From: an alpha proteobacterium L41A
GTDB taxonomy: Bacteria > Pseudomonadota > Alphaproteobacteria > Caulobacterales > Caulobacteraceae
Assembly (NCBI GenBank): GCA_000335735.1
Contig: AMYY01000005.1
Coordinates: forward strand, 57,632 to 121,631
Direction of reading: 5' to 3'
DNA: 64,000 nucleotides
Shown: positions 23,947-32,889 of the stretch, piece by piece
Numbering within the stretch: position 1 is the first letter of the stretch
How the letters are laid out: each line of letters starts with the position of its first letter
Translations under genes and position numbers: made by a program
The notes under the pieces: model-generated
What the model saw: the letters and a program-made list of their open reading frames with translations, nothing else
The model's database searches: none
What the model was told of the DNA's origin: nothing

Positions 23947-24438
23947 ATGGCCGACGCCGCTGAAACCGTGAAGAAAACCGCCGACCAAGCCACCGCCGCC
24001 GCAACTTCGGCCGCTGCCAAGGTCAAGGCGCAAGCCGAAACCATGCAGGCTGCCGGCACGCAGGCCTTCCGTGAAGGCATCGACAAGTCGACGGCCTCGA
24101 TGGCCGAGCTGAACGCGCACAGCAAGAAGACCCTGGAAGCCATGGTCGAGTCGGTCACCGTCGCCCAGAAGGGCGCCGAGGCCCTGTCGCAACAGGCGCT
24201 GGGCTTCGCCAAGACCTCGTGGGAAGACGGCGTCGCCGCCTCCAAGGAACTGTCGACCGCCCGTTCGGTGCAGGAGTTCTTCGAGCTCCAGACCGCCTGG
24301 GCCAAGAAGTCGATGGAACGCTATGTCGCCGAGCTGACCAAGACGAATGAGATCGTCACCGCCACGGTCAAGGACAGCATCAAGCCGATCAACGAGCGCG
24401 TCACCGCCTCGGTCGAAACCTTCCAGGCCGCTCGCTAA
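23947..24438 (+). CDS. Phasin-family protein
   Basis: Phasins coat polyhydroxyalkanoate granules. The 163-residue product is an almost wholly helical, Ala/Lys/Glu-rich protein (KKTADQATAAATSAAAKVKA) with the phasin_2-like core QEFFELQTAWAKKSMERYVAELTKTNE. ATG 23947 has GGAGAG upstream. Flanked by a palindromic operator/promoter and a strong terminator, it is monocistronic. No PHA synthase gene is in the window. Confidence 0.88.
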   Translation: MADAAETVKKTADQATAAATSAAAKVKAQAETMQAAGTQAFREGIDKSTASMAELNAHSKKTLEAMVESVTVAQKGAEALSQQALGFAKTSWEDGVAASKELSTARSVQEFFELQTAWAKKSMERYVAELTKTNEIVTATVKDSIKPINERVTASVETFQAAR

Positions 24439-24462
24439 TCCCGCGAACCGCCTGAAGAATCG

Positions 24463-24496
24463 AAAAGGCCCCGGAGATCGCTCCGGGGCCTTTTTT
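24463..24496 (+). terminator. Rho-independent terminator after the phasin gene
   Basis: AAAAGGCCCCGGAG (24463-24476), loop ATCG, CTCCGGGGCCTTTT (24481-24494) and a T-run. The A-rich left flank allows function on both strands, serving the convergent gene at 24501 too. Confidence 0.93.
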
Positions 24497-24500
24497 GCTG

Positions 24501-24974
24501 TCAGGGCAGGGCGGAATGGTCGTAGCTGAAGACCCGCGCCAGCTTCCACTCGGCCCCTTCCTGTTTCCACATCTGCGTGAAGCGGGCGCGACCGACGCGG
24601 GTTTCGGGTCCGTCGCCCTGGCGTTCGTAGAAGACGTGCTCGCCCGTTTCGACCGCGCCGTAGTTGTTGATGGGATAGACGGCCAGACCGTCTCGGAGAG
24701 CCTCGCGTCGGGTCCGCCAGGCGTCGGGCGCGCTGCGGTCCTGACAACGCGCGGCGTATTGCGCGACAAAGCTGTCGGCGTCGGTGGCCACGCGTCCGCC
24801 GCGATCGTCGAAAAACTCGAAGTCATCGGTCAGCATGGCCCGAAGTCCGGCGGGATCGCAGCCTTCGAAGAAGACAGCGAAAAGTTTGGCGTCGGCCGCC
24901 ATGACGGCGGTTTCCAGCGGCGTGGGCTGGGCGAAGACGGCGAGCGAAAGGGCGGCGAAGAGGGCGGCGGGCAT
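24501..24974 (-). CDS. SnoaL/DUF4440-like exported protein
   Basis: A 157-residue protein with a short signal peptide (MPAALFAALSLAVFAQ) and a cone-shaped NTF2-like fold pattern: AVMAADAKLFAVFFEGCD, LRAMLTDDFEFFDDRGG, and C-terminal GRARFTQMWKQEGAEWKLARVFSYDH. Proteins of this type bind small ligands or act as enzymes; no specific role can be given. ATG 24974 is used; a TTG at 24995 is an alternative. It is convergent with the phasin gene. Confidence 0.75.
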   Translation of the reverse strand: MPAALFAALSLAVFAQPTPLETAVMAADAKLFAVFFEGCDPAGLRAMLTDDFEFFDDRGGRVATDADSFVAQYAARCQDRSAPDAWRTRREALRDGLAVYPINNYGAVETGEHVFYERQGDGPETRVGRARFTQMWKQEGAEWKLARVFSYDHSALP

Positions 24975-25146
24975 GGCGATCGGGGGGCTGTTCAACTGAG
25001 GCGTTCAACCTGAGCCGTTGACCGCCTTGGATCACGTGAAATCTTTGTCAGACGCCCTTCACGAAAGCCGTGACTGGACGCCGCTTCAATTCAGGCCATC
25101 ATTCCCTATCTGAGACCCAAGACGACTCCCCGATTACGGAACACGA

Positions 25147-25476
25147 ATGCCCATTCAAAGGCCCGGTGAGACCGGCGGCGGTCAAGGAACCGCCGTTGTC
25201 ACCGAAACAAAGCCGAAACTGCAAAAGCCCTCGCTCTATCGAGTGCTGATTCTGAACGACGATTATTCGCCGATGGAATTCGTCGTCTATGTGCTGGAGC
25301 GGTTCTTCCAGAAGAGCCGGGAAGAGGCCACCCGCATCATGCTGCATGTGCATCAGCATGGCGTCGGCGTCTGCGGCGTCTTCACCTACGAAGTCGCCGA
25401 GACCAAGGTCGCGCAGGTCATCGAGACGGCGCGCCGCCACCAGCACCCTTTGCAATGCACGATGGAAAAGGACTGA
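25147..25476 (+). CDS. clpS: ATP-dependent Clp protease adaptor ClpS
   Basis: ClpS delivers N-degron substrates to ClpAP. The 109-residue protein carries the conserved binding pocket [19 protein letters not shown] (Asn-Asp and Met of the pocket) and [21 protein letters not shown], followed by [10 protein letters not shown] at the C-terminus. A disordered N-terminal arm of about 25 residues is typical. It lies 13 bases before clpA, the standard pairing. Confidence 0.95.
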   Translation: MPIQRPGETGGGQGTAVVTETKPKLQKPSLYRVLILNDDYSPMEFVVYVLERFFQKSREEATRIMLHVHQHGVGVCGVFTYEVAETKVAQVIETARRHQHPLQCTMEKD

Positions 25477-25489
25477 GAGGAGCCTCCCT

Positions 25490-27790
25490 ATGCCTTCATT
25501 TTCCCGTCCTCTCGAAGAAACCCTGCACCGCGCAGTGGGATACGCCAATGCGCGCAGGCACGAGTATGCGACGCTTGAGCACCTGCTGCTCGCGCTGATC
25601 GACGATCCAGACGCGACCGGCGTCATGCAGGCCTGCAACGTCGATCTGTCTGCGTTGAAAGCGGCGCTGACCCTCTATGTCGACAACGACCTGGCCGCCC
25701 TGGCCACCAGCGACGGTGAGGACGCCAAGCCGACCGCCGGCTTCCAGCGCGTGATCCAGCGCGCGGTGATCCACGTCCAGTCGTCCGGCCGCGAGGAAGT
25801 GTCCGGCGCCAACGTCCTTGTCGCCATCTTCTCCGAGCGCGAAAGCCACGCCGCCTATTTCCTGCAAGAGCAGGACATGACGCGCTATGACGCGGTGAAC
25901 TTCATCGCCCACGGCATCGCCAAGAAGGCGGGCGCCAATGAGGCGCGTCCGGCCAAGGGCGCTTCGCCCGAAGAGGCCGAGGATGCTTCCGCCGTCAAAC
26001 AGGGCGGCGAGGCGCTGGAAGCCTATTGCGTCGACCTCAACGAGAAGTCGCGCCAGGGCAAGGTCGATCCCCTGATCGGTCGTCAGGCCGAGGTGGATCG
26101 CTCGATCCAGATCCTGTGCCGTCGGACCAAAAACAACCCGCTTCTCGTAGGCGACCCCGGCGTCGGCAAGACCGCCATCGCCGAAGGTCTGGCCCGCAAG
26201 ATCGTCAACGGCGAGGTGCCTGACGTCTTGAAGGACGCCACCATCTATTCGCTCGATATGGGCGCGTTGCTCGCCGGCACCCGCTATCGCGGCGACTTCG
26301 AGGAACGCCTGAAGCAGGTGGTCAAGGAACTGGAAAACCACGACAACGCCGTGCTTTTCATCGACGAGATCCACACGGTGATCGGCGCGGGCGCGACCTC
26401 GGGCGGGGCGATGGATGCGTCGAACCTGCTGAAACCGGCCCTGGCGTCCGGCACGCTGCGCTGCATGGGATCGACGACCTACAAGGAATATCGCCAGCAC
26501 TTCGAGAAGGACCGCGCCCTGGTGCGTCGCTTCCAGAAGATCGACGTCAACGAGCCGACGGTCGAGGATACGGTGAAGATCCTGAAGGGCCTGAAGACCT
26601 ACTACGAGCAGCACCACAAGGTCCGCTACACCGACAGCGCCGTGCGCACGGCGGTGGAGCTGTCTGCGCGCTACATGACCGACCGCAAGCTGCCGGACAA
26701 GGCGATCGACGTGATCGACGAAGCCGGGGCGTCGCAGATGCTGCTGACCGAATCCAAGAGGAAGAAGGTCATCGGTCAGAAGGAGGTCGAGGCCGTCATC
26801 GCCAAGATGGCCCGCATCCCGGCCAAGTCGGTGTCCAAATCCGACACGGAAAGCCTGCGCGAGCTGGAAACCGATCTGAAGCGTGCCGTCTTCGGTCAGG
26901 AACAGGCCATCGAACAGGTGTCGGCGGCCATGAAGCTGGCTCGGGCGGGTCTGCGCGATCCGAACAAGCCGATCGGCAGCTTCCTGTTCAGCGGCCCCAC
27001 CGGCGTCGGCAAGACTGAGGTCGCCAAGCAACTCGCCGCCACCCTGGGTATCGAGATGCAGCGTTTCGACATGTCGGAATATATGGAGCGCCACACCGTC
27101 AGCCGTCTGATCGGCGCGCCTCCCGGCTACGTCGGCCATGACCAGGGCGGGCTGTTGACCGACGCGGTCGACCAGCATCCGCACGCCGTCGTGCTGCTGG
27201 ACGAGATCGAGAAGGCGCACCCTGACGTCTACAACATCCTGCTGCAGGTGATGGATAACGGCATGCTGACCGATGCGGTCGGCAAGAAGGTCGATTTCAG
27301 GAACGTCATCCTGATCATGACCACCAACGCCGGCGCCGCCGACAACGCCCGCGCCTCCATCGGCTTCGGCCGGGGCAAGGTCGAGGGCGAGGATGACAAG
27401 GCCATCCAGCGCCTGTTCGCGCCGGAGTTCCGCAATCGTCTGGACGCCATCGTGGCCTTCAAGCCGTTGCAGGCCGACACGATCCGCTCGGTGGTGACCA
27501 AGTTCATCCTTCAGCTGGAAGCCCAGCTGGCGGACCGCAACATCACCATCGAACTGACCGACGAAGCCGCCGACTGGCTGGCCAAGAACGGCTTCGACGA
27601 ACTGTATGGCGCGCGTCCGCTGGCGCGGGTCATCCAGGACTCGATCAAGAAGCCGCTGGCCGACGACATCCTGTTCGGCCGCCTGACGCGCGGCGGACAC
27701 GTCAGGGTCCAGCTGAAGGACGGCAAGATCGACTTCGACATCACGAGCGCCAGCGCGCCCGCGAAGGCCGAGGAAGAAGAGACGGCCTGA
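25490..27790 (+). CDS. clpA: ATP-dependent Clp protease ATP-binding subunit ClpA
   Basis: AAA+ unfoldase that feeds proteins to ClpP. The 766-residue product has the N-domain for ClpS binding (residues 1-145), D1 with Walker A GDPGVGKT near residue 221 and [12 protein letters not shown], and D2 with Walker A GPTGVGKT near 502 and [11 protein letters not shown]. It has no M-domain, which separates it from ClpB. ATG 25490 is preceded by GAGGAG; the earlier open frame overlaps clpS out of frame. No clpP is nearby. A strong terminator follows. Confidence 0.96.
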   Translation: MPSFSRPLEETLHRAVGYANARRHEYATLEHLLLALIDDPDATGVMQACNVDLSALKAALTLYVDNDLAALATSDGEDAKPTAGFQRVIQRAVIHVQSSGREEVSGANVLVAIFSERESHAAYFLQEQDMTRYDAVNFIAHGIAKKAGANEARPAKGASPEEAEDASAVKQGGEALEAYCVDLNEKSRQGKVDPLIGRQAEVDRSIQILCRRTKNNPLLVGDPGVGKTAIAEGLARKIVNGEVPDVLKDATIYSLDMGALLAGTRYRGDFEERLKQVVKELENHDNAVLFIDEIHTVIGAGATSGGAMDASNLLKPALASGTLRCMGSTTYKEYRQHFEKDRALVRRFQKIDVNEPTVEDTVKILKGLKTYYEQHHKVRYTDSAVRTAVELSARYMTDRKLPDKAIDVIDEAGASQMLLTESKRKKVIGQKEVEAVIAKMARIPAKSVSKSDTESLRELETDLKRAVFGQEQAIEQVSAAMKLARAGLRDPNKPIGSFLFSGPTGVGKTEVAKQLAATLGIEMQRFDMSEYMERHTVSRLIGAPPGYVGHDQGGLLTDAVDQHPHAVVLLDEIEKAHPDVYNILLQVMDNGMLTDAVGKKVDFRNVILIMTTNAGAADNARASIGFGRGKVEGEDDKAIQRLFAPEFRNRLDAIVAFKPLQADTIRSVVTKFILQLEAQLADRNITIELTDEAADWLAKNGFDELYGARPLARVIQDSIKKPLADDILFGRLTRGGHVRVQLKDGKIDFDITSASAPAKAEEEETA

Positions 27791-27810
27791 CCCTCAAAAA
27801 GGTGATGGCG

Positions 27811-27842
27811 AAAGGCCCGGCTGGCAGCAGCCGGGCCTTTTT
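27811..27842 (+). terminator. Rho-independent terminator after clpA
   Basis: AAAGGCCCGGCTG (27811-27823), loop GCAG, CAGCCGGGCCTTT (27828-27840), then TT. Symmetric A/T flanks suggest use by the convergent gene at 27843 as well. Confidence 0.92.
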
Positions 27843-28988
27843 CTATGCCTGCTTGTAGGGCGACAATTCTTCGGTCATCGCCCGCATCTCCGCTGCGACT
27901 GCTGGGCGTTCGCCGTCCAGATAGCGGGCGACGGGATCGCGCAGGGCGGGGTCGGCGATGAAGTGGGCGGAATAGACGGGGGAGGGAAGGTAGCCGCGCG
28001 CGATCTTGTGGTCGCCTTGGGCGCCGGCCTCAACGCGGGACAGGCCGCGCGAAATGGCGAAAGCGATGGCCTGATAATAGCAGAGCTCGAAATGCAGGAA
28101 GGGCACGTCTTCAAGCGTGCCCCACTGACGACCATAAAGGGCGTCTCGGCCGATGAAGTTCAGGGCGCCGGCGATGGGCGTCTCATCTCGAAACGCCATG
28201 ACCAGGGCGATCCGGTCGGCCATGGTCGCGCCGACGCGGCTGAAGAAGTCCCGCGTCAGATAAGGCCGGCCCCATTTGCGCGAGCCGGTGTCCATATAGA
28301 AGGCAAAGAAGGCGTCCCAATGCGCCTCGGTGATGTGGGCGCCGGTCAGGACGCGGATATCGAGCCCGGCCCGGGCGTCGCGGCGCTCGCGCTTGATGGT
28401 CTTGCGGCGGTTGGCCGACAGGGCGCCAAGGAAGTCGTCGAAGGTGCGGTAGCCGGCGTTGCGCCAGATGAACTGGATGTCCTGGCGCGGCAGCAGGCCT
28501 GCCTCGGCCATGGCCGACCATTCGGATTCGGTCGGGAAGTTGACGTGCAGGGACGAGACGCCCAGTCGCTCGACCAGGGTCAGGGCGCCTTGCAGCAGGG
28601 CCTGACGCACCGTGGCGGCGTCGGCATCCGGGTGGTGCAGGAAGCGTGGGCCGGTCGCGGGGGTGAAGGGCACGGCGCCCAGAAGCTTGGGATAATAACG
28701 CCCGCCCGCACGCTCATAGGCGTCGGCCCAGCTATGGTCGAAGACGTATTCGCCCTGGCTGTCGCCTTTCAGATAGAGGGGCATGACGCCCAAGACGGCG
28801 TTGTCGTCGTCACGCAGGGCCAGATGGCGCGGGGCCCATCCCTGACGCGGCGCGGCGCTGCCAGAGGCCTCGCACGCGTGCAGGAAGTCGTAGGAGACAA
28901 AGGGATCGCCAGTGGGCAGCGCGCACGTGTCCCAGGCCTCTTGGCCGATGCCGGCGATCCCTTCGTGAACCGAGATCTGAAAGATCAG
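27843..28988 (-). CDS. FemAB/GNAT-like acyltransferase family protein (PF04339 type)
   Basis: A 381-residue protein with a double acyl-transferase fold pattern: PRHLALRDDDNAVLGVMPLYLKG, GEYVFDHSWADAYERAGG, YYPKLLGAVPFTPATGPR, then NRRKTIKRERRDA and GRDALYGRQWG. Family members are predicted N-acyltransferases of unknown substrate. Homology-like sequence starts right at the end of the ridA gene, but no ATG, GTG or TTG is present there; CTG 28988 (overlapping the ridA stop) or ATC 28985 are the candidates. The longer open frame is an Arg-rich shadow of ridA. Probably translationally coupled to ridA. Confidence 0.82.
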   Translation of the reverse strand: MIFQISVHEGIAGIGQEAWDTCALPTGDPFVSYDFLHACEASGSAAPRQGWAPRHLALRDDDNAVLGVMPLYLKGDSQGEYVFDHSWADAYERAGGRYYPKLLGAVPFTPATGPRFLHHPDADAATVRQALLQGALTLVERLGVSSLHVNFPTESEWSAMAEAGLLPRQDIQFIWRNAGYRTFDDFLGALSANRRKTIKRERRDARAGLDIRVLTGAHITEAHWDAFFAFYMDTGSRKWGRPYLTRDFFSRVGATMADRIALVMAFRDETPIAGALNFIGRDALYGRQWGTLEDVPFLHFELCYYQAIAFAISRGLSRVEAGAQGDHKIARGYLPSPVYSAHFIADPALRDPVARYLDGERPAVAAEMRAMTEELSPYKQA

Positions 28989-29443
28989 CGGATCTCCACG
29001 ATCGCATCGATCTCGACGGCGAAGCCGAGCGGCAGCTTGTACACGCCGACGGCCGAGCGGGCGTGCTTGCCTGCGTCGCCGAAGACCTCGACCATCATGT
29101 CCGAGCAGCCGTTGATGACGGCGGGAATGGCGGTGAAGTCGGGACCGGCCTGAACGAAGCCGCCCAGTTTGACGATGCGGACCACCCGGTCCAGATCGCC
29201 ATCGCAGGCGGCCTTGATCTGGGCGATCAGGTTCAGACCGCACAGACGCGCGGCTTCCAGCGCCTGCTCCGGCGTTACGTCCACGCCGACCGTGCCCTTG
29301 ATCCCGCCGTTTGCGTCGTTCGACAGCTGGCCCGAGATAGTGACCTGATTGCCCGAGCGGACATAGGAGACATAGCTGGCCACCGGCTTGGCGGGTTCCG
29401 GCAGGGTGAGGCCGAGTTCGGCGATGCGGGCTTCGATGCTCAT
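28985..29443 (-). CDS. RidA (YjgF/YER057c/UK114) family protein
   Basis: RidA enzymes hydrolyse reactive enamine/imine intermediates from PLP enzymes. At 152 residues it belongs to the slightly longer subgroup: GNQVTISGQLSND, VTPEQALEAARLCGLNLI, VVRIVKLGGFVQAG, FGDAGKHARSAVGVYKLPLG, VEIDAIVEI. The conserved Arg of the active site appears in KHARSAVG. It is upstream of and overlapping the acyltransferase-like gene. A catalytic role is likely but the substrate is unknown. Confidence 0.88.
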   Translation of the reverse strand: MSIEARIAELGLTLPEPAKPVASYVSYVRSGNQVTISGQLSNDANGGIKGTVGVDVTPEQALEAARLCGLNLIAQIKAACDGDLDRVVRIVKLGGFVQAGPDFTAIPAVINGCSDMMVEVFGDAGKHARSAVGVYKLPLGFAVEIDAIVEIR

Positions 29444-29548
29444 GGGGGCTCCTGTTTATCTGGGCGCGGTTTAGCGCGGGGCAAGGGCGGCGTCACCCGT
29501 TCGGCGCGCTTTAAAGGTTCGCCAACCGCGCCGTGTCATGGTGCGATC

Positions 29549-30442
29549 ATGGATATGCACCTGACCCCCGACGTCGCCGCCTTCCATGCCGTGCTGGCGC
29601 GGTTGTCCGCTGAAGACCGCGCGCGCGTGGACGCTGCCGTAATCCCGGCCGCGCAAAAGGCCGCCGAGGCCGCGCCGCATTGGGACTTCGAAATGCCCGC
29701 CAAGGCGGTGGATGCGCTGTTGGGCGCCGTTGCCTCCGACGATGTGCGTCGGGGCCTGGTCGCCGCCTGGGCGCTGCAACTGCCCGACCGCGCGGCGGCG
29801 ATGAACCTGCCAGCCGAGGTCATGGCTCTCTATCCCTACTGGATCGAACAACTGGCGGGGTTTCTGGACAAGGCGCAGGGCGACTATGTCTTCGATCATT
29901 GGTCCAAGGACGTGCGGTTCACCCTGGCGCTCAGCGTGCCGGGCGCCAAGAGCCAGGTGATCGACCTGTCATCGCCGGTCGGGCCGGGCCAGATCATCAA
30001 GCACGTTCGTGACGGCTGGGGCCTAAAGCCACTGTTTCGCTATCTGGCGGCGGGCGCCAAGCGCGAACCCTGGTTGGAGGTGCATACCGAAAGCCGCTGG
30101 CTGCGCGGCTTCAACGAGGACGGTTGGAACGAGGCTTGGGCGACGGCGGCCGAACTGTGCCGCGCGCGGCCCGAACTGGCCGGCATGATCGGCTCCAGCT
30201 GGTTCTACGATCCGCCCCTGACCGAGATCAGCCCCCGCTTGGCGCACCTGCGCCTGAACCCGTTGAAGGGCGGCGCCTTCATGGTCCACCAAGGACCGGG
30301 CGAGATCCACACCGAACGGGCGGCGACGGCGTCTGCGTCGCGCAAGGCGCTGATCGACAGCGGGGAATACACCGCGAGGTCATGGCTGATGATCTGGCCC
30401 CGCAAGGAGCTGATCGCTTGGGCGGATACCCGGAAGGCGTAA
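29549..30442 (+). CDS. Hypothetical cytoplasmic protein
   Basis: A 297-residue soluble protein without signal peptide or membrane segment. Visible features are a helical N-terminal third (VAAFHAVLARLSAEDRARVDAA), an aromatic stretch (YPYWIEQLAGFLDKAQGDYVFDHW) and a mixed alpha/beta C-terminal part (KREPWLEVHTESRWLRGFNEDGW, IGSSWFYDPPLTEISPRLAHLR). The regular pattern of codon use at the third position supports real coding. ATG 29549 was chosen because the earlier open frame is antisense to ridA. I do not recognise a family. Confidence 0.7.
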   Translation: MDMHLTPDVAAFHAVLARLSAEDRARVDAAVIPAAQKAAEAAPHWDFEMPAKAVDALLGAVASDDVRRGLVAAWALQLPDRAAAMNLPAEVMALYPYWIEQLAGFLDKAQGDYVFDHWSKDVRFTLALSVPGAKSQVIDLSSPVGPGQIIKHVRDGWGLKPLFRYLAAGAKREPWLEVHTESRWLRGFNEDGWNEAWATAAELCRARPELAGMIGSSWFYDPPLTEISPRLAHLRLNPLKGGAFMVHQGPGEIHTERAATASASRKALIDSGEYTARSWLMIWPRKELIAWADTRKA

Positions 30443-30463
30443 AAAATCTAACTGTCAGTCAAT

Positions 30464-30787
30464 ATGAGCCCTTTCACCCCAAAAGACTTTATCCGCTATT
30501 GGTGGGTGATCGTCCCAGTTCTTAGCTGCGCCTTATTCAACTTTGCCGTCCGCCCAATACTAGCAATGCGTTTTAACGGCGTCGAAGTGATAGCGAGAGC
30601 TGGTACACGTCGACGAGACATTCATTGGACATTCGACCCGATTGTCCGCGATGAGCATCCTCTTATGACCGGATTTCTCGGTATGTCGGATGGTCAAGTG
30701 GCGTTGATCACTCTGGCCGCTATCACTGTCTGCGGCTTTGTCGCTTACTTGTTCGGAACTGCACCACGCAATGCCTCGGACGAGTGA
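30464..30787 (+). CDS. Small predicted membrane protein, unknown
   Basis: A 107-residue protein with hydrophobic segments near residues 11-33 (YWWVIVPVLSCALFNFAV) and 78-96 (VALITLAAITVCGFVAYLFG), joined by a polar loop. The local base composition is clearly more AT-rich than its neighbours (ATG preceded by AGTCAATAT), which suggests later arrival. No Shine-Dalgarno is obvious. It could be a lone acquired gene; moderate confidence that it is expressed. Confidence 0.5.
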   Translation: MSPFTPKDFIRYWWVIVPVLSCALFNFAVRPILAMRFNGVEVIARAGTRRRDIHWTFDPIVRDEHPLMTGFLGMSDGQVALITLAAITVCGFVAYLFGTAPRNASDE

Positions 30788-30805
30788 AGCTGCCGCTCAA
30801 ATGGA

Positions 30806-31549
30806 TTATTGGAGGGTGGCCATCCCCCACGCCGCCGCGACCGGCTGGATGTCCAGATCGGCCGCCCTGGCCAGTCGGATCAACCGATCGATATCCTCCG
30901 GACGGCAACCATACGGCGTCGGCGCGTCGCTGACGTCGTGGCCGTAGGCGATCAGCCAGCCGTTCGAGGCCGCTGTCTCCGCCACCAGCGCCTCCAGGTC
31001 GTAGCCGGGCAGACGACGGCTCTCCAGCCCGATGGCCTGCAGCAGATTGCGATCCGAACGCCCGGCGTTGATCCCATCGCGGACGCCGCGCCCGCACAGG
31101 AAACGTTTGTCGATCACGACTTTCGATCCGAGGGCGCAATCGCCGAAGGGATAGGCGAAGGTCTGCATTTCGTATCCGTCCAACCGCTCGGCCACCCAGG
31201 CGGCGTTGCGGGCCAGGCTGGCGTCAAGTTCGGTCGGCGACAGGGTCAGGGCCGAGACATGCTCATAGGTGTGGCATCCGACTTCGTGCCCGGCCTCATG
31301 GAGGGCTTGCAGATGCTCCACCTCAAACTGGGGCAGGTCCAGATTGCGACCGCCCGACAGGCCGCCGCAGACATAGTAGGTCGCCTTGACCCCGTGCTGA
31401 GCCAGGATCGGTCCGGCCTCGGTCCAGGCCGATGCCGGGATGTCGTCGAATGACAGGCTGAGGATACCGCGCGCGGGTTGGACCGTGGCGGGACGGACAT
31501 CGAGATAGCGGCCGGCGCGGCGACGCATCTTGTCGAGAAAGGCGCTCAT
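30806..31549 (-). CDS. Polysaccharide deacetylase (NodB-like, carbohydrate esterase 4)
   Basis: A 247-residue protein with CE4 motifs: LSFDDI (motif 1, the catalytic Asp and a metal-binding Asp), HTYEH (motif 2, metal-binding His residues) and the FAYPFGD stretch (motif 3). It would remove N- or O-acetyl groups from a surface or cell-wall polysaccharide. No convincing signal peptide is seen (MSAFLDKMRRRAGRYL is basic and amphipathic), so it may act in the cytoplasm or be peripheral. It lies 36 bases after pncB in the same direction. Confidence 0.88.
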   Translation of the reverse strand: MSAFLDKMRRRAGRYLDVRPATVQPARGILSLSFDDIPASAWTEAGPILAQHGVKATYYVCGGLSGGRNLDLPQFEVEHLQALHEAGHEVGCHTYEHVSALTLSPTELDASLARNAAWVAERLDGYEMQTFAYPFGDCALGSKVVIDKRFLCGRGVRDGINAGRSDRNLLQAIGLESRRLPGYDLEALVAETAASNGWLIAYGHDVSDAPTPYGCRPEDIDRLIRLARAADLDIQPVAAAWGMATLQ

Positions 31550-31585
31550 GCCCGCCTTTTCGCATGACGGGCTTAAGGCCGGGTT

Positions 31586-32881
31586 TCAGACCGTGACGGG
31601 TTGAGCCGTCAGACCGCGCACACCGAAGACACGGCGATACCGTTCGATCTCGCCGGGATCGCCGACCGCTTTCGCCGGATTGTCCGACAGTTTGATGGCG
31701 GGGCGACCGCCGGCCTCGACCACCTTGCACACCAGGGAGATCGGCTCCAGTTCAGGCGCGAAGGCGGGCGAACAGTCGCGGAAATCATTGGTCAGATTGG
31801 TGCCCCAGCCGAAGCTCAGACGCGCGCGACTGTGGAAATGAGCGTGGGTCGCCTCGATCCCGTCGATGTCCATCCCGTCCGAGAAGATCAGCAGCTTCTC
31901 CTTCGGATCGCGCCCATGCGCGCGCCACCAGTCGATCAACCGTTCGCCGGCCGGGATGGGTGGGGCTGAGTCCGGCCGGAAACCGGTCCAGTCCGCCACC
32001 CAATCGGGCGCCTGCTCCAGAAACGCCTCCGTGCCGAAGGCGTCAGGCAATACGATCAGCAGATTGCCCGCATAATGCCTGCTCCATTCGTCCAGCACCG
32101 CATACGGCACCTGGGCCAGCGCCGCATCGTCGGGCGCCAGGGCCGCTAGAACCATCGGCAGTTCATGGCCGTTGGTGCCGATGGCTTCCAGATCGTTCTC
32201 CATGGCGTGCAGGACGTTTGACGTGCCGATGAAGGATTTGCCCAGCCCCTCCTTAAGCGCCTGAATGCACCAGCGTTGCCACAGGAAGCCGTGCCGCCGC
32301 CGCGTGCCGAAGTCGGACAGGGCGAGGTCGGGCAAGAGCCGAAGCCGCTCGACCTTGGACCACAGCCGCGTCTTGGCGCGCGAATACAGGATGTCCAGCT
32401 CAAACCGGCCCAGCCGCCGCATCCCGACCCGGCAGCGCAGCTCGTTCAGGATCGCCAGTGCCGGGATTTCCCAAAGCGTCACCTCGGCCCAGGCGCCCGA
32501 GAAGGTCAGCACATACTGCCCGTCCTGAACCGACAGGTCGTAGTCGGGCAGGCGATAATCGGTCAGCCAGGCGATGAAGTCGGGCGCGAAGATCTGCTTC
32601 ACGCCATAGAAACTGTTGCCCGCCAGCCAGACCAGTTCCTTGTTGGTGAACCGCAGGGTGCGGGCGTGATCCAGCTGTTCGCGCAGCGCGTCGATATCGA
32701 TCTCGTCGGCCAGACGCACGGTCTTGGTGCGGTTGATCACCTGGAAGACGACCGGAACGTCGCGATGCTCGCGCCAGATCATCTGCAGCATCAGCAGTTT
32801 GTAGAAGTCCGTGTCCAGCAGGCTGCGGACGATCGGGTCCAGGCGGAAGCCATGGTCATAGGCGCGTTTGGCGAGGTCCAT
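31586..32881 (-). CDS. pncB: Nicotinate phosphoribosyltransferase
   Basis: Converts nicotinate, PRPP and ATP to nicotinate mononucleotide in the Preiss-Handler NAD salvage pathway. The 431-residue sequence shows [19 protein letters not shown] at the N-terminus, [25 protein letters not shown] with the active-site His, and [17 protein letters not shown] and [12 protein letters not shown] for PRPP binding. It lies 8 bases downstream of dinB and may be co-transcribed with it. Confidence 0.95.
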   Translation of the reverse strand: MDLAKRAYDHGFRLDPIVRSLLDTDFYKLLMLQMIWREHRDVPVVFQVINRTKTVRLADEIDIDALREQLDHARTLRFTNKELVWLAGNSFYGVKQIFAPDFIAWLTDYRLPDYDLSVQDGQYVLTFSGAWAEVTLWEIPALAILNELRCRVGMRRLGRFELDILYSRAKTRLWSKVERLRLLPDLALSDFGTRRRHGFLWQRWCIQALKEGLGKSFIGTSNVLHAMENDLEAIGTNGHELPMVLAALAPDDAALAQVPYAVLDEWSRHYAGNLLIVLPDAFGTEAFLEQAPDWVADWTGFRPDSAPPIPAGERLIDWWRAHGRDPKEKLLIFSDGMDIDGIEATHAHFHSRARLSFGWGTNLTNDFRDCSPAFAPELEPISLVCKVVEAGGRPAIKLSDNPAKAVGDPGEIERYRRVFGVRGLTAQPVTV

Positions 32882-32889
32882 GCTCTGTC

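Noticed and set aside
25496..27700. Long antisense open frame over clpA
   Set aside because: Shadow of clpA caused by high third-position GC; the sequence has no family features.
29063..29548. N-terminal extension of the hypothetical gene at 29549
   Set aside because: It is antisense to ridA and unrelated in composition; ATG 29549 is the better start.
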